Positions 1 through 6,643 of a DNA stretch of 41,221 nucleotides are shown piece after piece. A program made the position numbers and the translations under genes. The notes under the pieces were generated by a model. The model was not told the origin of the DNA, searched no databases, and was given only the letters and a program-made list of their open reading frames with translations. The DNA is from Bacteroidales bacterium (GTDB lineage: Bacteria; Bacteroidota; Bacteroidia; Bacteroidales; TTA-H9): contig JAUSOY010000034.1 of NCBI GenBank assembly GCA_030656615.1, positions 1-41,221 of the forward strand, given 5' to 3'. Each line of letters begins with the position of its first letter. The stretch's first letter is position 1.

Positions 1-142
1 CATACTTACCAGTATTCATAGCTTCACAATTAAGCTTGCAAAGCTACTTTTCAAATCAAATCAAAAAATCAAAGAACGCTTGTAAACTATTGATATAAAA
101 TTAATTATACTTAATTTTTAAAAGTTAACGCATCACTAGTAA

Positions 143-1024
143 TTACAGTATGTAAAACCTTACAGCGATTGGCTGGTAAGTTTCAATAAAGCATGGGGTT
201 TGTATCTTGACACACCCAATTCATGGAAAGAAGAGTACTATCAATTAGCTCTGACAGATAATCGTTTTGGTTTATCCAACGATTGGTATGAAGATCCTTC
301 CAACTGGAAAACCTTCAATCAGTTTTTCTCCAGATATCTTAAATCGCCCGATAAACGTCCGATTGATTCTCCTGACGACAATACCATTGTTGTTTCTCCG
401 GCAGATGCCGTTCCTCAGGGTATTTGGGAGATAGATGCCAATTCAGGCATTAGTCTGCAAGGCGGCGTATCCATTAAATCAGGGACATTAACCTCCATTG
501 TAAAACTAATTGGAGAAGACAGCCAATATAAAAATGAATTTGCCAACGGAATCATGACACATACCTTTCTAGATGTTCAGGATTACCACCGTTTCCATTT
601 TCCGGTAGGCGGAACCATCAAGGAAGTCAGAAACATTGATGAACAGGATGCGGTAGGTGGAATAATCACCTGGGATGCTAGCATACAACGATATATGCTT
701 GACCCGACCGTTCCCGGATGGCAATCGATTGAAACAAGAGGATGTGTAATTGTTGATACAGAAGATTTCGGCTTGGTAGCCATATTGCCCATTGGCATGT
801 CGCAGATATGTTCGATAAAATTTGAAGATAATGTCCAGGTCGGTACCATGGTAAAAAAGGGCGATATGCTGGGATGTTTCTTATTTGGTGGTTCCGATAT
901 TGTAATGCTGTTTCAACAGAAAGCAGGTTTTACATTAGACCCGGCAAGAGGGTTAATTAATGGACAAACGTATCAACACATCCTTATGGGTGAAAGGTAT
1001 GGTGTGATGACAACAAATCAATAG
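143..1024 (+). pseudogene. Phosphatidylserine decarboxylase-like protein, 5'-truncated
   Basis: The product resembles pyruvoyl-dependent decarboxylases of the phosphatidylserine decarboxylase family, in the subgroup that carries an extra N-terminal domain. Visible family features are FNQFFSRYLK early in the protein, the substrate-pocket segment DVQDYHRFHFPVGG in the middle, and FLFGGSDIVMLF near the C terminus. In that last motif the Gly-Ser pair is where self-cleavage makes the pyruvoyl group; the residue after Ser is Asp rather than the more usual Thr or Ser. No in-frame ATG lies near the 5' end. A TTG at 200 could serve as start, but family-like sequence (YSDWLVSFNKAWG) continues upstream to a stop at 140-142, and the first 140 bases are AT-rich with no coding signal. 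The usual N-terminal extension is therefore missing, and I read this as a truncated remnant. If translated from TTG it gives 274 residues. The family call is firm; loss of function is inferred. Confidence 0.65.
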
Positions 1025-1552
1025 CATCAATTTTTCCATACGAAACTATTGAAAACACTTATCTCTGCTTTAATCTTGATTTAAGATATTTAGGGTCTGC
1101 TGAAAAACTCAGAGAAGATAAAAACGACTCAAATAATACTACACCCGCGATGATCTCAAATACGACCCGGCATGTGGGTTTGTTTTTGTGACACTGTCTG
1201 TTGAATTTCATTTAAACCCATTTCCGGCTCATTACATTCATTTAAAAAAACTAGTGGGATTATTTGGATATCTATAAAACCCGGATAACTTTGTATAAAA
1301 AAATCAGCAAAAACCAAAAGCGATGGTGGAGTACGTAAACAGCGTAATTTACTGCAAAGCAATTTGTTCTTACGGTTTTAGTGACTTTAGGATAAGGCAG
1401 AAATATGTGCTATTGTGTATATTCAGTCGATGTGCTTCATGCAATAAAAGATGCTGCCAACTATAAACTAATATTTTATTTTCAGAATCAAAGGAGTATA
1501 TTTGAGTGAATTAGAAAGTTAATGTAGTGGGATTTGACCACTTTGGATAATT
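1025..1552. other. Intergenic stretch with no recognisable gene
   Basis: I see no convincing gene on either strand. Short open frames exist, for example 1156-1362 on the minus strand, but they lack recognisable motifs and a plausible ribosome site. A segment near 1095-1110 reads GGGTCTGCTGAAAAAC, which resembles an insertion-sequence end, but no matching inverted copy was found. Most likely this is degraded accessory DNA. Confidence 0.5.
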
Positions 1553-1558
1553 TTGATT

Positions 1559-2023
1559 ATGAGTAAGATAAGCACGATTGACATAAATAATGCTATTCTT
1601 TCAATAACAAAAATTAAGGATGAAGATTACATCTGCCTGACTGATATGGCAAAATCCAAAGGAGGAGATAGTAGAGCTGCGGATGTAATAAAAAATTGGA
1701 TTAGAACTCGAACAACGATAGAATTTCTGGGTACCTGGGAGACAATGTATAATCCGAATTTTAAAGTTGTCGAATCTGACCACTTTAAAATGGAGGCTGG
1801 ATTACCAACGAACGAAAAAGGGTTTGTAGTAGGGGAATTTCGATGGCAAGAAGGCTTTGGAGCATTTTCTTATGCCAAGTCTCAACTGGATACTGTTATT
1901 AAATACATAAACAACCAGGAGCAGCATCATCAAAAGATAACATTTAGAGATGAGTATATAGAATTGTTGCAAAAATTTAATGTTGACTATGATGAAAAAT
2001 ATTTGTTTGAATGGATTGAATAA
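1559..2023 (+). CDS. Chimeric protein: KilA-N N-terminal part fused to REP-associated (IS200-like) transposase tail
   Basis: The 154-residue product is built of two unrelated parts in one frame. Residues 1 to about 84 match the start of a KilA-N DNA-binding domain, with YICLTDMAKSK, ADVIKNWIRTR and the segment NPNFKVVESDHFKMEAG; the rest of a normal KilA-N domain (roughly another 25-30 residues) is missing. From about residue 86 (GFVVGEFRWQEGFGAFSY) to the end the sequence is the C-terminal half of a Y1 transposase of the REP-associated type, including the tyrosine motif KYINNQ (Y116, Q120) and the usual tail DEKYLFEWIE. The HUH metal-binding motif of the transposase N-terminal half is absent, so strand cleavage is not expected. 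The ATG at 1559 is preferred over a TTG at 1553. Two REP-like palindromes follow the stop. The join, near base 1810, suggests transposase insertion into a KilA-N gene followed by deletion. Expression is unknown. Confidence 0.7.
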   Translation: MSKISTIDINNAILSITKIKDEDYICLTDMAKSKGGDSRAADVIKNWIRTRTTIEFLGTWETMYNPNFKVVESDHFKMEAGLPTNEKGFVVGEFRWQEGFGAFSYAKSQLDTVIKYINNQEQHHQKITFRDEYIELLQKFNVDYDEKYLFEWIE

Positions 2024-2027
2024 TGTC

Positions 2028-2091
2028 GCTCCACTGGAGCTTAATAAATCACGCATTCAAACATTCTATTATGATTTTGCTCCTCCGGAGC
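2028..2091. repeat. Pair of REP-like palindromes next to the transposase tail
   Basis: Two short hairpins share the same arms: GCTCC-ACT-GGAGC at 2028-2040 and GCTCC-TCC-GGAGC at 2079-2091, 38 bases apart. The first lies five bases after the chimeric gene's stop. REP-associated tyrosine transposases are typically flanked by such palindromes, which are their recognition sites, so this supports the identification of the transposase fragment just upstream. Confidence 0.65.
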
Positions 2092-2186
2092 TGATTTTTT
2101 TGTTTAGAAAACCAAATAGCCCCATCAGTTTACTAACTTTACGATTTGACAGAAGAAGAAATTAAAATTGTGGAGGGAAAAGAATA

Positions 2187-2441
2187 ATGTCAAATTCGGA
2201 AATCATATTATACAGCACGTCACAGGGAAAAATCAAAATCGAAGTTTTTCTGCAAGATGAAACAGTTTGGCTAAGTCAGCGGGCAATGGGCGAATTGTTC
2301 AGAATTGCAAAGAAAACCATTAGTGAGCACTTGGGCAACATATACAAATCGAATGAGTTGTAACCTGAAGTAACTGTCCGAAAAATCAGGACAGTTCAAA
2401 ATGAAGGTGAAAGATTGCTTGCCCATCACAGAAATATTTAA
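2187..2441 (+). pseudogene. RhuM family protein remnant, internal stop and missing C terminus
   Basis: Translation from the ATG at 2187 gives the characteristic start of RhuM (virulence-associated, accessory-island) proteins: EIILYSTSQGKIKIEVF, then DETVWLSQRAMGELF, KKTISEHLGNIYKSNEL. A purine-rich ribosome site (GGAGGG) lies ten bases upstream. The frame is broken by TAA at 2361-2363, exactly where the family reads EL-(D/N)-P, and then continues in the same frame with PEVTVRKIRTVQNEGE before losing similarity and ending at 2439-2441. RhuM proteins are normally about 300 residues or more, so the C-terminal three quarters are gone. The biochemical role of the family is unsettled; it is often found on genomic islands. 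I infer a nonsense mutation plus a 3' deletion. Confidence 0.7.
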
Positions 2442-2446
2442 GAATC

Positions 2447-3271
2447 ATGAAAAAGAAAAACTATCAAAACAATAAACCCATGAGAATGAAAATGAGACTT
2501 GTCGTTTTGAATATACTTTCTATCGTAATTTTTGTGTTTTTAACAATACCGAAATTAGTCGGGCAAAATAACGACTCTCTGAGTTTAGCAAAAGAGAGTC
2601 AGCATTTCGATTTTTATTCAAGCAATGGTGATATTAAAATTTTAGATTCTCTTGCAATAATTTTAGAGAATAATTACTCAAGAATTACGAATCATTTAGG
2701 AATACAAATCGGCAAAAAAATAAATGTGAAAGTCTATCCAAACATTAAGACCTTTCATGTCGCAATAAATTATCCTGAGGCACCAGACTGGGTTGTTGGG
2801 TCATGTAATGGAGATGAATTAATGATGGTATCACCCATGAATCCGGGGAGTATTCATACTTATAAATCCCTTATGCAAGTGATTGTCCATGAATTTGTAC
2901 ATGTGGCGGTTTCTTATGCACGTGGAGATAAAGGATGGACCGCATTTCCAAGATGGCTTAGCGAAGGATATGCTCAGTATGAAGCAGGTCAGGTAAATGA
3001 CTATATTCGGAAATCTGTAAAATCAAGTTTGATAGAAAAAGCACCACCAACATGGGCACAACTCGATTCTGCATCGATTGTGGAATTTGGCCACATGAAT
3101 GGTTATGGCCTTTCTGTTACGATTGTTGAATTCCTGGTTGTTACGTATGGTATCGACAAATTGGTGTTACTGATAAAAGAAACTGAAAATATTGAAATTA
3201 TTTATGGTTTGACGAAACATGCCTTGGAAAATCAATGGATACAGTACTTAAAGCAAGAGCAGATCGAATAA
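2447..3271 (+). CDS. Exported zinc metallopeptidase of the peptidase MA (gluzincin) type
   Basis: The 274-residue protein has a basic N terminus and a hydrophobic segment (about residues 18-38) followed by VGQ, consistent with a Sec signal peptide or membrane anchor, so it should act outside the cytoplasm. The catalytic signature is HEFVH (H148, E149, H152), with a downstream glutamate E173 in WLSEGYAQYEA as third zinc ligand, the spacing typical of gluzincins such as the peptidase MA superfamily. Substrate is unknown; proteolysis of peptides or envelope proteins is a family-level guess. ATG at 2447 gives the longest frame; ATGs at 2480, 2486 and 2492 would also keep the signal sequence. It begins six bases after the RhuM remnant. 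Directly after its stop lies a fragment resembling mobile-cassette palindromes (3275-3320), so it may have been carried in as a cassette. No full domain beyond the protease core is visible. Confidence 0.7.
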   Translation: MKKKNYQNNKPMRMKMRLVVLNILSIVIFVFLTIPKLVGQNNDSLSLAKESQHFDFYSSNGDIKILDSLAIILENNYSRITNHLGIQIGKKINVKVYPNIKTFHVAINYPEAPDWVVGSCNGDELMMVSPMNPGSIHTYKSLMQVIVHEFVHVAVSYARGDKGWTAFPRWLSEGYAQYEAGQVNDYIRKSVKSSLIEKAPPTWAQLDSASIVEFGHMNGYGLSVTIVEFLVVTYGIDKLVLLIKETENIEIIYGLTKHALENQWIQYLKQEQIE

Positions 3272-3274
3272 CAC

Positions 3275-3320
3275 CAGCTAACAGTGTGCCGCCTCGATTG
3301 GTGGTGACTTGTAAAACACC
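3275..3320 (+). repeat. Cassette-type palindromic element, truncated at its 3' side
   Basis: The sequence starting CAGCTAACAGTGTGCCGCC, four bases after the metallopeptidase stop, has the look of the 5' half of imperfect palindromes that sit behind mobile gene cassettes (attC-like sites). It contains a small inverted repeat (CACCA at 3272-3276 and TGGTG at 3300-3304). The expected 3' half ending in a GTTAG-like box is not found before the tRNA terminator at 3395. A related start, CAGGTAACA, opens the longer element at 40731-40858 (minus strand). Identification rests on pattern only. Confidence 0.35.
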
Positions 3321-3394
3321 GGAATTGAATACGTTCAGAATCTGAACAAACGGTAATAAATCTACTTTCGTCCCCAATGCGTATCCTAAAAATG

Positions 3395-3429
3395 AAAAAA
3401 GCCCTGTAAATTCATCATTTACAAGGCTT
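3395..3429 (-). terminator. Rho-independent terminator of the tRNA-Leu pair
   Basis: On the minus strand this reads AGCCTTGTAAAT, a short GATG loop, then ATTTACAGGGCT followed by six T residues. The hairpin starts about a dozen bases after the CCA of tRNA-Leu(CAG), so it should end the tRNA transcript. Confidence 0.75.
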
Positions 3430-3440
3430 AAAAGTGTTTT

Positions 3441-3527
3441 TGGTACCCGAGACAAGACTCGAACTTGCACACCCTTACGAGCACTAGTCCCTGAAACTAG
3501 CGTGTCTACCAATTTCACCACTCGGGC
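3441..3527 (-). tRNA. tRNA-Leu, anticodon CAG
   Basis: An 87-base class II tRNA with long variable arm and encoded CCA. The acceptor stem is GCCCGAG paired with CTCGGGT (one G-T pair), the discriminator is A, and the anticodon arm is CTAGT-TTCAGGG-ACTAG, giving anticodon CAG (reads CUG). The T arm contains GTTCGAGTC. It is the second of two tRNA-Leu genes on this strand, 29 bases behind the GAG copy, and differs from it at only about nine positions, all in the acceptor stem and anticodon arm. Confidence 0.95.
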
Positions 3528-3556
3528 AAAAAATCTTTATAAAAGAACACCTTTTA

Positions 3557-3643
3557 TGGTGCCCAGGACAAGACTCGAACTTGCACACCCTTACGAGCAC
3601 TACCCCCTCAAAGTAGCGTGTCTACCAATTTCACCACCTGGGC
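3557..3643 (-). tRNA. tRNA-Leu, anticodon GAG
   Basis: An 87-base class II tRNA with encoded CCA. The acceptor stem is GCCCAGG paired with CCTGGGC, the anticodon arm is CTACT-TTGAGGG-GGTAG, giving anticodon GAG (reads CUC and CUU). D arm, variable arm and T arm are identical to those of the CAG gene beside it. It is the promoter-proximal gene of the pair; a consensus promoter lies about 50 bases upstream. Confidence 0.95.
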
Positions 3644-3696
3644 ATTATATAAAGAACTTTCCGCTTTCCACAAGACCCTACGGCCTTACGGGGCTG

Positions 3697-3725
3697 CAAA
3701 TATACAAAGTTTTCTTTCCTCACAA
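3697..3725 (-). promoter_or_regulatory. Promoter of the tRNA-Leu pair, Bacteroidota type
   Basis: On the minus strand TTG (3725-3723, within TTTTG), 18 bases, then TATATTTG (3704-3697) matches the TTG / TAnnTTTG consensus. Transcription would start about 50 bases before tRNA-Leu(GAG). Confidence 0.6.
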
Positions 3726-3762
3726 AACATCTGAACGAATTTTGAAGAAAATATTAGAGCAT

Positions 3763-4374
3763 TTACCAACTGGCAAAAACAGCCGTCCATAAGAGAAGCG
3801 GAATCACTGTTCCCCAAATAACTGCTTCCCGTTCGCGGCTACGATAATATCGTTCTTCTTCTGCCTGCCGGGCCCATTCATTAGCTTCATGTGAGCTATT
3901 TCCGAAAGTCTCCGTCAACGTCTCTTTACAGGTATTCATATAATCAAAAGCCTGTGGGTGTTGTGGATTTTCTTCCGTAACTCTGATAAAATCGTCATAA
4001 GCTTGCTGTGTTTTCCCAAGGTTGAAGTATGAAACTCCTCTCAAAAACCGTAATTCGGTCAGCCAGGGTTTCTTATCCAGCGCTTTTGAAAAATCGCTGG
4101 CTGCTTCGCCATACTGCTTCATCTGAAGATGGGCATATCCCCTATCCTGATACAAAACCGGATAATAGGGCATGATGCGTATGGCTGTATCAAAATAAAC
4201 AATACCTGTTGTGTAATTTCCTTTGAGAACCTCTTCACGGCCCGTATTCATATAGAACTGATAATCTTCGGCACGCTGAGAAAATGCCATCGGTATCATC
4301 AGAAAGGCAAACAAAACAAAAAAGCCCGATTTGCTCAGACTTTTACGATAAAAATCCCATTTGCTGTGTTTCAT
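3763..4374 (-). CDS. TPR-repeat membrane protein
   Basis: The 203-residue protein has a basic N terminus and a hydrophobic stretch (about residues 16-32, ending AFS-Q), which looks like a signal peptide. Then come three to four tetratricopeptide-like helical pairs (for example GNYTTGIVYFDTAIRIMP, YGEAASDFSKALDKKP, KTQQAYDDFIRVTEENP). A charged stretch rich in Glu and Arg precedes a C-terminal hydrophobic helix (VIWGTVIPLLLWTAVF) that can anchor it in a membrane. TPR domains bind protein partners; no partner can be named. It stands alone between the tRNA-Leu promoter and the dipeptidase cluster, with about 140 bases of upstream DNA. Start is the first ATG of the frame. Confidence 0.75.
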   Translation of the reverse strand: MKHSKWDFYRKSLSKSGFFVLFAFLMIPMAFSQRAEDYQFYMNTGREEVLKGNYTTGIVYFDTAIRIMPYYPVLYQDRGYAHLQMKQYGEAASDFSKALDKKPWLTELRFLRGVSYFNLGKTQQAYDDFIRVTEENPQHPQAFDYMNTCKETLTETFGNSSHEANEWARQAEEERYYRSREREAVIWGTVIPLLLWTAVFASW

Positions 4375-4510
4375 GTGTTATTAATTCGATTTTTAAAGGT
4401 CACATGGAATACGCCATAATATGATCTTCGGATGGTGCGAATATTTTCTCATGGCTATTTCATGATTTCATACAAATTTGATTCAAAAAAGACACAATAT
4501 TCAGGCCATA

Positions 4511-4540
4511 AAAAGCAAAACCCGACAAAATTTGCCGGGT
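4511..4540 (-). terminator. Rho-independent terminator after the dipeptidase gene
   Basis: The minus strand reads ACCCGGCAAATTTTGTCGGGT followed by TTTTGCTTTT: a GC-rich stem with a short T run, about 20 bases after the stop of the dipeptidase E gene. Confidence 0.7.
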
Positions 4541-4561
4541 CATTTTAGCTTTTTTGATAAT

Positions 4562-5299
4562 CTATTTCATGAGGAACGAAATATCATCTCCGGCCTGGTA
4601 TTCCTGAGGCTCCTGCCCGGCCCTGAAAACACGCAGGGGTCTTTTACCCAACAATTGAATATCCTGACCCGAAACTCTGAAAAGCGTTGCCTCACGCAGA
4701 CCTGCAACGATTATTTCAGGGTTAATAACCAAAAATTCGTTGATACGGTCTTCACGGGTTTCTCCCCCATGGCCTTCCGGATTTTTATCGAGATAATGCG
4801 GGTTAATCTGAAAAGGAATCAGATTCATCACATTGAAACTGATCGGCTCAATAATTGGCATATCGTTGGTGGTTTTCAGCGTTGGACATGCCACATTACT
4901 GCCTGCTGACCAACCCAAATAAGGAACCCCTGCCAGCACTCTTTCGCGTATAGCCTGAATGAGTCCCATCTCCTGCATTACTTTTACAAGATGCCAGGTA
5001 TTACCACCACCTACGGCAATGGATGGAGCATTCATAATGGCTTTCAATGGATCGGACTCACGATGTACCGAGCGAAGCCTGAATCCCATGGATTCAAACA
5101 CTCCCGCTACACGGGCTTCATAAACATCGTATGATTTCTCCAAACTTTCTTTCGAGAGTGAAACACCGGCATAAGGGATAAACAATACTTCTTTAATCTC
5201 AAGTTCGTTTAAAAATGATGAAATATACGGACGCGGCCATCCAAGGTAATCTTCTCCCGGATTGGTAGAATTACTGATTAATAATAGCTCTTGTTTCAT
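4562..5299 (-). CDS. pepE: Dipeptidase E (peptidase S51)
   Basis: A cytoplasmic serine peptidase that removes Asp-Xaa dipeptides; the family is aspartyl-specific. At 245 residues it is close to the 229 of the E. coli enzyme. The nucleophile is S131 in GWSAGSN, preceded by the VGGGNT loop at 96-101; D146 (TTNDMPI) and H168 (INPHYL) are placed like the other conserved catalytic-region residues. There is no signal peptide. It follows the outer-membrane protein gene by 20 bases and is probably co-transcribed with it, then terminates at the hairpin near 4520. A related S51 activity is cyanophycinase, but the length and GWSAGSN motif favour PepE. Confidence 0.9.
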   Translation of the reverse strand: MKQELLLISNSTNPGEDYLGWPRPYISSFLNELEIKEVLFIPYAGVSLSKESLEKSYDVYEARVAGVFESMGFRLRSVHRESDPLKAIMNAPSIAVGGGNTWHLVKVMQEMGLIQAIRERVLAGVPYLGWSAGSNVACPTLKTTNDMPIIEPISFNVMNLIPFQINPHYLDKNPEGHGGETREDRINEFLVINPEIIVAGLREATLFRVSGQDIQLLGKRPLRVFRAGQEPQEYQAGDDISFLMK

Positions 5300-5319
5300 A
5301 TGTGATTTTTTATTTGATT

Positions 5320-6312
5320 TCAGAAATTAAATCCAAATACAAACATAATCATATTTTCACGAAAAGCGGTGTAGCCATCCACAGGAATCCTACCATATAG
5401 ACCAAAATGAAGTTTCTGAAAATCGCGCGTGAGGCCAACATTCACGCTATGAACAAGCGCATCATGTTCGAGTTCATGCTGAACAAAAGCCTCCATCTGC
5501 GTTAATCCAGCCGGAGAATACCCATACGCATTATCGGCTGTTTCATAATATGATTCCCAGGCAAGCGTATACGTCCAGGGTTGTTGCAGGTATACAATAC
5601 CAGCACAAGCAGTTACATAATCCCGCAAATTAATCGTTGCTTGTATAGCATTCACCTGATTACCTGTCCAAATCAATGCAGGTTCTCCGGATATAATCAT
5701 ACCTGATTTAGGAATACGCATCATCGCCTCGCTGGAAAGTTGAAACCGGAACTTATTTGATAAAAACCAGGTGAGTGAATAATCGAGTCCAATGTTCCAT
5801 GTTCCATCATGACCGATGTACACTTCGGGCCGGAAAAATCCTTCACGGCCTTTATCAACCGGGATTCCGGAATGCAATAATATGGTCCATAGCTTACTTT
5901 TAGACTTATATTCAAAACCCAGACGCAGCCTTACTTCTGATACGCCCTGCCAGGTATAATTCCCTCCAGGATACAGCCCTGGTAAACGTTCAATATTGGA
6001 TTGAAGGTAAGGAATTGTAAATCCGACAAATATATTTTTAATCAGTTGTCTATCGATGGTAAACGAAAAACCCAATCGGTTGTAATTGGTGAATTTCTGT
6101 GAAGTTTCAGGTTTCTCAACATCACCCATGGTTCCGGCCGCAAAACCATAGAAAGTATTCATACGGATCCTTGCCGACCCGCCATGAACCGTTGAGGTAT
6201 CCGATGCAAAAAAAAGATAAGTAAATGATAATGGAATACCATGGCCCTGAGCGTGCATCAGGGCAGGTAATAGAAAAACCAAAGCAAATAGTATATTCCG
6301 GGCTTTTTTCAT
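5320..6312 (-). CDS. Predicted outer-membrane beta-barrel protein
   Basis: The 330-residue protein begins with a clear signal peptide (MKKARNILFALVFLLPALMHA, cleavage after HAQ or HA). The rest is rich in alternating hydrophobic and polar residues with many aromatic residues, and ends in phenylalanine (FVFGFNF), typical of outer-membrane barrels. Periplasmic turns and glycine-rich loops such as PGLYPGGNYTW are visible. It loosely resembles transporter-like barrels annotated as phenol-degradation MetA or FadL-like proteins, but I cannot assign a substrate. It is the first gene of a two-gene unit with the dipeptidase. The start is the first ATG. Confidence 0.6.
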   Translation of the reverse strand: MKKARNILFALVFLLPALMHAQGHGIPLSFTYLFFASDTSTVHGGSARIRMNTFYGFAAGTMGDVEKPETSQKFTNYNRLGFSFTIDRQLIKNIFVGFTIPYLQSNIERLPGLYPGGNYTWQGVSEVRLRLGFEYKSKSKLWTILLHSGIPVDKGREGFFRPEVYIGHDGTWNIGLDYSLTWFLSNKFRFQLSSEAMMRIPKSGMIISGEPALIWTGNQVNAIQATINLRDYVTACAGIVYLQQPWTYTLAWESYYETADNAYGYSPAGLTQMEAFVQHELEHDALVHSVNVGLTRDFQKLHFGLYGRIPVDGYTAFRENMIMFVFGFNF

Positions 6313-6643
6313 GCACTCATCTTCAATCAGCTAAGATAAATGGATTTACGATGAAAGTAAAGAATCCAACTGAATGCCTAGACTATGCTTTAGAGAATTG
6401 CTGATAAGTCCCTCATGATGAGCTATTTCCTGATTTCCGTATTGCATCACCCTAAAATATTTATAGCTTAAGTTCAGAATGATTTTCTTAACGCATTTTT
6501 CTGAAGGCGGTCCAAGAAAAGAGCTTTCCCGGTGTGTGTTACAATAGGCCATTTCTTCAGTACTTTCTTTTTGCCCGCAGGGAAAAGAAAGTATTGTAAT
6601 GCGAAAGAAAATGAATCATAAGACTATCCCAAAAAACCGCTTA
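6313..6643. other. Intergenic stretch between the large exported protein and the barrel protein
   Basis: No gene is recognised. A minus-strand open frame (6346-6552, 68 codons) has no motif or ribosome site and is probably chance, though a small protein cannot be excluded. The only structured element is the inverted repeat at 6561-6593. Confidence 0.5.
6561..6593 (-). terminator. Inverted repeat, probable transcription terminator
   Basis: TACTTTCTTTT-TGCCC and GGG-AAAAGAAAGTA form an 11 to 14 bp stem about 50 bases after the stop of the 866-residue gene. The stem is A/T-rich and lacks a long T run, so termination is plausible rather than certain. Confidence 0.4.

Noticed and set aside
1095-1110. 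Possible insertion-sequence terminal repeat GGGTCTGCTGAAAAAC
   Set aside because: No inverted partner or transposase was found nearby.
3198-3792. Open frames across the tRNA-Leu genes on both strands
   Set aside because: They translate tRNA sequence and spacer; the tRNA genes explain the region.
6346-6552. 68-codon minus-strand frame before the barrel protein gene
   Set aside because: No motif, no ribosome site and no repeat of the frame's composition in its neighbours; kept only as a note.
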